This document shows positions 1 through 5,214 of a DNA stretch of 6,701 nucleotides, one piece after another. The first letter of the stretch is position 1. Each line of letters begins with the position of its first letter. A program made the translations under genes and the position numbers. Below the pieces are notes generated by a model that searched no databases, was not told the DNA's origin, and saw only the letters and a program-made list of their open reading frames with translations. Source of the DNA: CAKOSP01 sp964370755. GTDB lineage: Bacteria > Bacillota_I > Bacilli_A > RF39 > UBA660. The DNA is taken from the NCBI GenBank assembly GCA_964370755.1, contig CAYJKL010000035.1, positions 1 to 6,701 of the forward strand. Direction: 5' to 3'.

Positions 1-46
1 ATATTCTCTTTTTTTTGTAAAGTTTTATAAAAGTTTAATGTTTTTG

Positions 47-75
47 TTTACATTGATTTGATAGTTTGATATAAT
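47..75 (+). promoter_or_regulatory. Sigma-A-type promoter with extended -10, upstream of the three-gene unknown operon
   Basis: A TTTACA -35 box (47-52) and a perfect TATAAT -10 box (70-75) are separated by exactly 17 bases, and TGA just before the -10 (67-69) gives the extended TGN motif. Transcription would start near position 82, leaving a leader of only about 17 bases before the first ATG. A second TATAAT at 81-86 lies too close to the start codon to be the main -10. The T-run at about 8-16 may be the tail of a terminator belonging to a gene before the window. No operator-like palindrome is evident. Confidence 0.8.
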
Positions 76-98
76 TTATTTATAATAAGGGTGATAAA

Positions 99-1532
99 AT
101 GAAGAATATTGACTTGGAAGTAAAATTACTTTTGGATAAAGTATATAATTTAAAGAGTAATGATAGTGTAATACTAGCGGCTATTTCTGATGAGCAAAAG
201 ATTGCTACAGATAATAAGGCGAATGCTTTAAAAGAGAAGGATAAGTATAACTTAACAATTAAAAATGTTAAAAAAGAAATAGATACTTTAAGTGAAGAAG
301 GAAATTTACTTAAAGATATTTTAAGTGGGATTAATCCTACTAAGTTTAATTCTGTTTTGAAAAAGTTAGATATTGATTTTAAACCGAAAAATGTTTTAGA
401 AAAACTTGAAAATAATTTACCTGATGTAATAGACAATCTTAGAAGTGATTTAAACACTGCGAAGGATGGTCTTGATAAAACTGAAAGTGAGCTTGCAGAT
501 GTAATTACTCGTATGGCTGATCTTGATATTAGAAATAGTGAAGCTGTTGTAAATCAAGGTAAATTAGCTGAGTATGTTAGTCTTGCGCTTAATGGGAATG
601 TAAATACTACTAGGGATTCATTAATACAACTTCTTGCTAAATTTGATCTTAATAATGATGAACAAAGAGAAGTTGCTAAACTTTTAATGTTTCCAGAAGA
701 TGGGTTATATCAGTATGACAGAGGAGAACTTGAAAATCTTAAGAATGGAAAAAGTTTTTCAGATGTGTTTGCTGAGGCTAAAACTGATGATAAACTAAAT
801 GTAGTTAATATAGTTCCTGGTAAAAGTGCTAAAGGAAAAACTAAAGAGGTTGTACCTGTTGTTTTAGATAGTAAAAAATCAGATAAAGAAATAGAAAATA
901 CTTTTGAAGATTTATTAAGTAAAATTGTAATTCCTGAGAAAAAAGTGGAAATTAATACTACTCCAGTAGAAATTATTGATTTTGAACCAATACTAAATAC
1001 AGTTAAGACAGGAGATAATAAAGAAGTTACTAATGTTCCTGTCATTGAGCCTATTAAACTACCAGATATTAATGATATTAAAATACCAGAAAAAATAGTA
1101 GAGAAGGAAGTTCCAGTAGAAAAGGAGAATACTTCTGTTGTTCTTAATATAGAATCTCCTGTAGTTGATAAAAACACATTAGATATTAAGAAACTTTTAG
1201 AAAATAATAACTTTAATGTAAATGATTTTACTGCTAGAGATATTGCTTTTATTGAAGAACATATAGATGAAGAGTTATTTAATAAAAACGTTAATAAAAT
1301 GAATGAACTTGGTATTAAAAATGATATTTTTATAGAGAATATTGAATTATTTATAGATGATGAACTTGGTACTAAATTAGATACACTACTTGGTGTAGGT
1401 AAAGTTCCATTTGATATTTATTTAAATCCTACAGTACTTGTTAAGTATGATGCAAGTGAGCTTAATACTTCAATTAATGCTTTAAAAGAAAGTGGACTTG
1501 ATCCAAAAAAAGTGCCTTTAATGGCTTACTAG
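99..1532 (+). CDS. Uncharacterised coiled-coil protein with a linker and C-terminal helical repeats (477 aa)
   Basis: I do not recognise a named family. The ATG at 99 follows the SD sequence AAGGGTGAT (87-95) and directly follows a strong promoter, which fixes the start. There is no signal peptide or membrane segment, so the protein is probably cytoplasmic. Residues about 30-75 and 98-145 are charged heptad-like helix suited to a coiled coil. Residues 150-230 look helical and globular. Residues about 232-358 form a low-complexity linker rich in Pro, Val, Glu and Lys with recurring PV motifs (PVV, TPVE, VPVI, VPVE). Residues about 359-477 are helical repeats of about 30-35 residues, with signatures such as NELGI (402-406) and KESGL (463-467). 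The repeat shape loosely recalls mTERF-type helical repeats, which is only an impression. It ends in TAG, in frame with the next gene 12 bases on. It is the first gene of a three-gene unit. Scaffold or filament-associated roles are conceivable but unsupported. Confidence 0.85.
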   Translation: MKNIDLEVKLLLDKVYNLKSNDSVILAAISDEQKIATDNKANALKEKDKYNLTIKNVKKEIDTLSEEGNLLKDILSGINPTKFNSVLKKLDIDFKPKNVLEKLENNLPDVIDNLRSDLNTAKDGLDKTESELADVITRMADLDIRNSEAVVNQGKLAEYVSLALNGNVNTTRDSLIQLLAKFDLNNDEQREVAKLLMFPEDGLYQYDRGELENLKNGKSFSDVFAEAKTDDKLNVVNIVPGKSAKGKTKEVVPVVLDSKKSDKEIENTFEDLLSKIVIPEKKVEINTTPVEIIDFEPILNTVKTGDNKEVTNVPVIEPIKLPDINDIKIPEKIVEKEVPVEKENTSVVLNIESPVVDKNTLDIKKLLENNNFNVNDFTARDIAFIEEHIDEELFNKNVNKMNELGIKNDIFIENIELFIDDELGTKLDTLLGVGKVPFDIYLNPTVLVKYDASELNTSINALKESGLDPKKVPLMAY

Positions 1533-1769
1533 AAAGAGGTTTATATGTTATTAAGCAATGCTGAGAAAATATATAAAAAAATTCATAAGTTTGATGATAC
1601 TCACTTATTTGAATATTCTGTTTTATTTAGATATTTAGATGATGAAAATGCATTTAAAGTTATTGATGTTTTAGAGTCTTATGGAATTGAACTTAGGACT
1701 TTGTCAGATATTAAATTGTGTTTCTATAATGAAACTGATATTAAAAGTAGACTTGAACTTATGGAGACA
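1173..1769 (+). repeat. Degenerate helical protein repeats (about 30-35 aa) spanning the end of gene 1 and the start of gene 2
   Basis: At protein level, successive units share a pattern of helix, L-x(2)-LG(I/L/V), helix, then an acidic D/E-E end. In gene 1, units start near residues 359, 394, 424 and 455. In gene 2 they occupy roughly residues 1-34 and 35-65 (VLESYGIEL at 42-50). The most telling match pairs KVPFDIY (435-441) plus the following helix ending DASEL with KVPLMAY (471-477) plus the residues after the TAG ending SNAEK. The repeats are divergent and were found by eye, so boundaries are approximate and the DNA itself is not visibly repeated. Confidence 0.55.
1530..1547 (+). other. 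In-frame TAG junction between genes 1 and 2
   Basis: Gene 1 ends in TAG (1530-1532). The next four codons (AAA GAG GTT TAT) are sense codons in the same frame and lead straight into the ATG of gene 2 at 1545. The same bases form the SD sequence AAAGAGGT (1533-1540), so gene 2 can be initiated on its own. The protein repeat pattern appears continuous across the TAG, which suggests either an ancestral single ORF split by a nonsense change or occasional read-through. TAG also ends arcB at the normal family length, so TAG is an ordinary stop in this genome. Confidence 0.6.
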
Positions 1770-2534
1770 TATGATAATGAAAACAAAAATAATAATTTTA
1801 GAATGAGTATATTTAAGACTCCTAGAAATTTGTTATATATAGATGAATTAGTGAAAAATAAGTCTATTGACAAGGATGTTTCTGAAATTGATGAAGTTAA
1901 ACAGATGGTTCAAAAAGCAAAAGGAAATTTTGAAAAGAATTTAGATAGTGCTTTAAGTAATGGCGAAAATTATTCTTTTAAAGTTCAGTTAAATAGTGAT
2001 CAAGTAAAATTATTTCATGATGTGATTACTTTTATGCAGTCTATACTAGGTAGATACAAAGATATTATTGGTGAATTTGATAATTCATGGAGTGATGTTG
2101 TAAGTATGCTTATTAGTCATGGTTACAACGATGTTAAATTTATTGTTGAGCAGACCTTAGAAAAAATGATTTCACCTGAAAATAATGAAACAAAAGAATT
2201 AATTTTAAGAGATATAAGTGAATATTATAATAGAATTGCTAAGAAAGAAATTGGTACTAAAATTAAACTTGATTCTGATCAGTTAAATTTATCAAATAAT
2301 ATTTATAGTATTATTGATAGTATTCCAAGTCCGACTAAAGAAAAATTAACACCATATTTCCAAAATTTGTATAGTGCTATTTTGTCATTAGTTTCAAATG
2401 GACTTAATGATATTGAACATATTTTGATGACTGCTATAAGAAGTTCTGTACCTGATTTTGATGTAAATGATTATAAAAATTTATCTGATGCTATATATTC
2501 GTACAATCTTAATACTAAAAGTAGGGGGGTATAA
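1545..2534 (+). CDS. Uncharacterised helical protein with repeats and an internal tandem duplication (329 aa)
   Basis: No family is recognised. The ATG at 1545 is preceded by the SD AAAGAGGT (1533-1540) with 4-base spacing. The protein is highly helical, charged and without signal or membrane segments. Residues 1-65 continue the helical repeats seen at the end of gene 1. Residues about 66-140 are a charged connector. Residues about 146-230 and 239-322 are two copies of one domain: KVQLNSDQ (146-153) matches KIKLDSDQ (239-246), and ISHGYNDV (190-197) matches VSNGLNDI (283-290), both at an offset of exactly 93 residues. An ISEYYN/IYSYN motif closes each copy, at an offset of about 92. The product is probably a partner of the flanking gene products, since the three genes are tightly packed and share repeat style. 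The 3' end overlaps gene 3 by one base (TAATG), so translational coupling is likely. Confidence 0.85.
   Translation: MLLSNAEKIYKKIHKFDDTHLFEYSVLFRYLDDENAFKVIDVLESYGIELRTLSDIKLCFYNETDIKSRLELMETYDNENKNNNFRMSIFKTPRNLLYIDELVKNKSIDKDVSEIDEVKQMVQKAKGNFEKNLDSALSNGENYSFKVQLNSDQVKLFHDVITFMQSILGRYKDIIGEFDNSWSDVVSMLISHGYNDVKFIVEQTLEKMISPENNETKELILRDISEYYNRIAKKEIGTKIKLDSDQLNLSNNIYSIIDSIPSPTKEKLTPYFQNLYSAILSLVSNGLNDIEHILMTAIRSSVPDFDVNDYKNLSDAIYSYNLNTKSRGV
1980..2510 (+). repeat. Tandem domain duplication within gene 2 (two copies of about 85-93 residues)
   Basis: Copy A covers codons about 146-230 and copy B codons about 239-322. The SDQ motif (151-153 and 244-246) and the G-x-N-D motif (193-196 and 286-289) fall at the same 93-residue offset without gaps, and a one-residue shift appears near the end of each copy. 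The two copies are clearly diverged in DNA, so this is an old duplication or a repeated structural domain, not a recent event. Confidence 0.75.
2523..2530 (+). promoter_or_regulatory. G-rich ribosome binding site with 1-base stop/start overlap (gene 2/gene 3)
   Basis: AGGGGGGT lies three bases before the ATG at 2534 and holds a run of six G, conspicuous in this AT-rich DNA. The stop codon of gene 2 (TAA, 2532-2534) shares its last A with the start codon of gene 3. This fits coupled termination and re-initiation. A -1 slip on the G run would also enter the gene 3 frame without meeting a stop. Confidence 0.7.
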
Positions 2535-2821
2535 TGGATTTTTTAATTAAACTTGATTTTCCACTTGAAAAAGTAAAATCTTTTGAAAAAAATATTCCTG
2601 ATAAATTATATGCTCTTATTTTAGAAAATGAAAGATTAGTAGGAACAAATGTAAAATTTTTAAAAGATTTAGGTATTACTAATTATGTTGAAATATTTAT
2701 GAATTTTTTTGAAATATTTTTACTAGACCATAGTACTTTTCAAGATAAAATTAATAAATATGAAGTACAAGATTTGATAATTAGACTTGAAAAAAATGTG
2801 AATTTATTTGAGATATTATAA
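2534..2821 (+). CDS. Uncharacterised small helical-repeat protein (95 aa)
   Basis: No family is recognised. The start is supported by a strong G-rich SD and the TAATG overlap with the preceding gene. The protein is short, acidic/basic and helical, with no signal peptide; residues 52-65 are hydrophobic (FMNFFEIFLL) but too interrupted to call a membrane segment with confidence. Residues about 20-65 resemble the repeat of gene 1: NVKFLKDLGITN (39-50) lines up with NVNKMNELGIKN (397-408) without gaps, and an E-(I/L)-F motif follows in both (60-62 and 416-418) after a two-residue shift. It therefore looks like a small, mostly repeat-only relative of its operon neighbours. The stop codon overlaps the terminator stem, so it is the last gene of the unit. 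Confidence 0.8.
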   Translation: MDFLIKLDFPLEKVKSFEKNIPDKLYALILENERLVGTNVKFLKDLGITNYVEIFMNFFEIFLLDHSTFQDKINKYEVQDLIIRLEKNVNLFEIL

Positions 2822-2845
2822 CAACTTATTTTGAGTTGTTTTTTT
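2820..2845 (+). terminator. Intrinsic terminator of the three-gene operon
   Basis: AACAACT (2820-2826) pairs with AGTTGTT (2834-2840), extended by a T-G wobble (2827/2833), around a five-base loop. A T-run follows (2841-2845). The stem begins in the stop codon of gene 3. Confidence 0.8.
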
Positions 2846-2864
2846 CTTCTTAGAATGTTATAAT
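2836..2864 (+). promoter_or_regulatory. Extended -10 promoter for the arginine deiminase operon, nested in the preceding terminator
   Basis: TATAAT (2859-2864) is preceded by TGT (2856-2858), giving the TGN extended -10. A weaker TTGTTT -35 (2836-2841) sits 17 bases upstream and lies inside the 3' arm and T-run of the upstream terminator. Start of transcription is expected near 2871, giving a leader of about 110 bases before arcA. The spacing and extended -10 match the promoter of the first operon. A convincing ArgR box or catabolite (cre) site was not found by eye. Confidence 0.75.
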
Positions 2865-2894
2865 TTATATAGTGAATAGTAAAGAAGTGATTTG

Positions 2895-2933
2895 ATGAAA
2901 AAGTTGTTATTCGGTTTATTGTTTAGAAAGTAA
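2895..2933 (+). CDS. Putative 12-aa leader peptide upstream of arcA (MKKLLFGLLFRK)
   Basis: A 12-codon ORF sits about 24 bases after the predicted transcription start. The stretch AAAGAAGTGAT (2881-2891) before it resembles part of the SD consensus, at short spacing from the ATG. Its sequence is lysine- and leucine-rich and ends Arg-Lys-stop. The AGA (Arg) and AAG (Lys) codons and the TAA stop form the first bases of the following hairpin stem, so a ribosome finishing this ORF would sit on the terminator's 5' arm. That geometry is typical of leader peptides controlling attenuation. It could instead be a remnant of a longer gene or a chance ORF; the length alone proves nothing. Confidence 0.45.
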   Translation: MKKLLFGLLFRK

Positions 2934-2959
2934 TTAAATTTTTTTAATTGCTTTTTTTT
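2927..2959 (+). terminator. U-tailed hairpin between leader ORF and arcA (candidate attenuator)
   Basis: Bases 2927-2938 pair with 2943-2954 in a 12-bp stem (one G-C pair, one T-G wobble, the rest A-T) around a TTTT loop, and further T residues follow to 2959. It resembles the other two terminators of the window but lies within the arc leader, downstream of the promoter and 22 bases before the arcA start codon. It would stop transcription ahead of arcA unless opened or covered. The low G-C content makes its efficiency uncertain. No competing antiterminator helix is obvious, so ribosome occupancy is the likelier switch. Confidence 0.6.
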
Positions 2960-2967
2960 ATTCCTAG

Positions 2968-2976
2968 AAAGGAGGT
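2968..2976 (+). promoter_or_regulatory. Consensus ribosome binding site of arcA
   Basis: AAAGGAGGT is a full anti-16S match located five bases before the arcA ATG at 2982. It fixes the start and predicts high translation. It lies outside the upstream hairpin, so control would act on transcription and not by hiding this site. Confidence 0.85.
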
Positions 2977-2981
2977 AATAT

Positions 2982-4217
2982 ATGATTAATGTTAAAAGTG
3001 AGATTAATAAACTTAAGAAAGTTCTTTTGCATAAACCTGGAAAGGAACTACTTAATTTGACACCTGATTCTCTTGAAAGATTACTTTTTGACGATATACC
3101 TTTTTTACCAGATGCGCTTAAAGAACATGAAGCATTTGTTAAACTTTTAGAAGATAATGATGTTGAAGTAGTTTATCTTGAAGATTTGATGGCTGAAACA
3201 CTTAGAAAAAATCCTTCACTTAAAGAAAGATTTATTACACAATTTATTAATGAAGCTGGTCTTAGAACTAAAAAATATAAGAATATTGTTAAAGAGTATT
3301 TAATGGATATTAAAGATGTAAAAAAATTAGTTCTAAAAACTATGGAAGGTATTCAAGCTGAAGAGTTAGACGCTAAAAAACTTGATGAAGAGAAAACTTT
3401 GGTTGATTTAACTCGTGAAGATGGGAAATTTTTAACTGATCCTATGCCTAATCTTTACTTTACTAGGGATAACTTTGCTAGTATAGGTAATGGTATAAGT
3501 CTTAATAAAATGTACTCTGTTACAAGATGTAGAGAAACTATATATGCTGAATATATTTTTAATCATCATCCTGATTATAATGGAGAGATAAAAAAATATT
3601 ATGATAGATATAATTATTATCATATAGAAGGTGGAGATATTCTTAATTTAACTAGTGAAATAATTGCAGTTGGTATTTCTCAAAGAACTACAGCTGAGGC
3701 AATTGATGATTTAGCTAGAGGTTTGTTTTCTGATCCTGATTGTTTAGTAAAAAAAGTGCTTGCGTTTAATATTCCTAATTCAAGGGCTTTTATGCATCTT
3801 GATACTGTTTTTACGCAAATTGATCATGATAAGTTTACTTATCATCCTGGTATTATGAGTGAACTTGTTGTTTATGAAATTACTGAAGGAAATGATCCGG
3901 ATAGTACTGATGATTTAACTGTTAAAATAGTAAAAGGGTCATTAGATAGTATTTTGGAGAAGTATTTAAACAGAAAAATAACTTTAATACCTTGTGCTGG
4001 TGGAGATATTGTTGGTAGTCAAAGAGAGCAGTGGAATGATGGTTCTAATACTCTTGCTATTGCGCCAGGAGTTGTTATTGTTTATCATAGAAATGATATT
4101 ACAAATAAGATATTAAAAGAACATGGTATAAAAGTATTACAAATGCCAAGTGCTGAGTTATCACGTGGTAGAGGTGGACCTAGATGTATGTCAATGCCAC
4201 TTATTAGAAAGGATTAA
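2982..4217 (+). CDS. arcA: Arginine deiminase
   Basis: Hydrolyses L-arginine to L-citrulline and ammonia, the first step of the cytoplasmic ADI pathway. The 411-aa length is normal for the family. Visible family motifs are FTRD (160-163, substrate-binding Asp163), EGGD (216-219, catalytic Glu216), MHLD (271-274, catalytic His272 and Asp274), CAGGD (338-342), REQWNDGSN (348-356), and the C-terminal GRGGPRCMSMP (396-406) carrying the catalytic Cys402. All expected catalytic residues are present, so the enzyme should be active. The residue after FTRD is Asn, where I recall Pro in many homologues. The start is set by the consensus SD at 2968-2976. arcB follows after two bases and uses an SD (GAAAGGA, 4207-4213) inside the end of arcA, so the pair is coupled. 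Agmatine deiminase is excluded by these motifs. Besides energy, ammonia release could help acid tolerance. Confidence 0.97.
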   Translation: MINVKSEINKLKKVLLHKPGKELLNLTPDSLERLLFDDIPFLPDALKEHEAFVKLLEDNDVEVVYLEDLMAETLRKNPSLKERFITQFINEAGLRTKKYKNIVKEYLMDIKDVKKLVLKTMEGIQAEELDAKKLDEEKTLVDLTREDGKFLTDPMPNLYFTRDNFASIGNGISLNKMYSVTRCRETIYAEYIFNHHPDYNGEIKKYYDRYNYYHIEGGDILNLTSEIIAVGISQRTTAEAIDDLARGLFSDPDCLVKKVLAFNIPNSRAFMHLDTVFTQIDHDKFTYHPGIMSELVVYEITEGNDPDSTDDLTVKIVKGSLDSILEKYLNRKITLIPCAGGDIVGSQREQWNDGSNTLAIAPGVVIVYHRNDITNKILKEHGIKVLQMPSAELSRGRGGPRCMSMPLIRKD

Positions 4218-4219
4218 AA

Positions 4220-5206
4220 ATGAATTTATCAGGAAAAGATTTTTTAAAAATTTTGGATTTTACAAAAGAAGAGATTTTATATTTATTAAATCTTTCTAAA
4301 GAACTTAAAAAAAAGAAGAAAAATAATGAGGCTCATGAGTATTTAAAAGGAAAAAATGTTGCTTTAATATTTGAAAAAGATTCTACTAGAACTAGATGTG
4401 CTTTTGAAGTTGGTGCTTATGATCTTGGTATGAATGTAACTTATCTTGGGCCTACTGGGTCTCAAATGGGTAAAAAAGAAAGTATAGCAGATACTGCGAA
4501 AGTACTTGCTTCGATGTATGATGGTATTGAATACCGTGGTTATGGACAAGATATTGTTGAAGAACTTGCAAAAAATTCTAAAGTACCTGTTTGGAATGGG
4601 CTTACTGATGAATACCATCCAACTCAAATGCTGGCGGATATTTTGACTGTAATGGAAAATTTTGATGAAATTAAAAATCTGAATTTTACATTTATCGGAG
4701 ATGCTAGAAATAATATGGGTAATTCTTATATGGTTATATGTGCTAAAATGGGTATAAATTTTACTGCATGTGCACCTAAAGAGTTATGGCCAAATGAGGA
4801 ATTAGTTAATATTTGTAAAGAAATCGCTATAAATGAAGGTTCTTTAATTAATTTAACAGAGGACCCTATATTAGGAACTAAAAATGCTAATGTAATTGCT
4901 ACTGATGTATGGGTTTCTATGGGAGAGGCTGATAGTGTATGGGAAGAGAGAATTAGACTTTTAACTCCATACCAGGTAACTAGTGAACTGATGAAAAATG
5001 CTGCATCAAATGCAATTTTTCTACACTGTTTACCATCTTTTCATGATACTAATACTAAAATCGGAAAAGAAATTAGTGAAAAATTTAGTATAACTTCAAT
5101 GGAAGTTACTGATGAAGTTTTCTCATCTACTCAATCAAAAGTTTTTGAGGAAGCTGAAAATAGATTACATACAATTAAAGCTATAATGTTAGCTACAATG
5201 AAATAG
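4220..5206 (+). CDS. arcB: Ornithine carbamoyltransferase, catabolic
   Basis: Phosphorolyses citrulline to ornithine and carbamoyl phosphate in the ADI pathway (the reverse of the biosynthetic reaction). The 328-aa length fits the family. The N-terminal carbamoyl-phosphate domain shows STRTR (55-59) and HPTQ (133-136). The C-terminal amino-acid domain shows FIGDARNNMGNS (158-169), the ornithine-binding D-x-W-x-SMGE loop (229-236) and HCLP (269-272) followed by SFHD. The SMG loop favours ornithine over putrescine or other substrates, and the position behind arcA supports the catabolic role. The ATG at 4220 has its SD inside the 3' end of arcA. The gene ends in TAG, whose bases also begin the SD of the next gene (AGAGGT, 5205-5210). 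Sequence cannot show in which direction the enzyme works in the cell. Confidence 0.96.
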   Translation: MNLSGKDFLKILDFTKEEILYLLNLSKELKKKKKNNEAHEYLKGKNVALIFEKDSTRTRCAFEVGAYDLGMNVTYLGPTGSQMGKKESIADTAKVLASMYDGIEYRGYGQDIVEELAKNSKVPVWNGLTDEYHPTQMLADILTVMENFDEIKNLNFTFIGDARNNMGNSYMVICAKMGINFTACAPKELWPNEELVNICKEIAINEGSLINLTEDPILGTKNANVIATDVWVSMGEADSVWEERIRLLTPYQVTSELMKNAASNAIFLHCLPSFHDTNTKIGKEISEKFSITSMEVTDEVFSSTQSKVFEEAENRLHTIKAIMLATMK

Positions 5207-5214
5207 AGGTTTTT

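Noticed and set aside
80..457. Minus-strand ORF opposite the start of gene 1
   Set aside because: It is a Ser/Phe/Leu-rich shadow of the coiled-coil coding strand, has no promoter or SD of its own, and lies wholly within a well-supported gene.
710..1177. Minus-strand ORF of 155 codons opposite the PV-rich linker of gene 1
   Set aside because: Its Ser/Thr/Gly/Ile-rich low-complexity product is what the complement of a P/V/E/K-rich linker gives; no initiation signal is seen.
1530..1532. Genome-wide reassignment of TAG to an amino acid, suggested by the in-frame TAG
   Set aside because: TAG ends arcB at the normal family length and its bases overlap the next SD, so it acts as a stop; only local read-through or a gene split remains possible.
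2846..2894. ArgR operator near the arc promoter
   Set aside because: AT-rich stretches here resemble half of an ARG box by chance, but no pair of boxes with proper spacing could be supported by eye.
2865..2981. T-box or metabolite riboswitch in the arcA leader
   Set aside because: About 110 bases leave too little room for a T-box, none of its conserved core is visible, and only one simple hairpin is found.
3432..4627. Minus-strand ORFs inside arcA (3432-3623) and arcB (4364-4627)
   Set aside because: They lie opposite highly conserved enzyme motifs and have no family features or expression signals.
4220..5206. Putrescine carbamoyltransferase (agmatine deiminase pathway) instead of arcB
   Set aside because: The D-x-W-x-SMGE loop and the neighbouring arginine deiminase point to ornithine as substrate.
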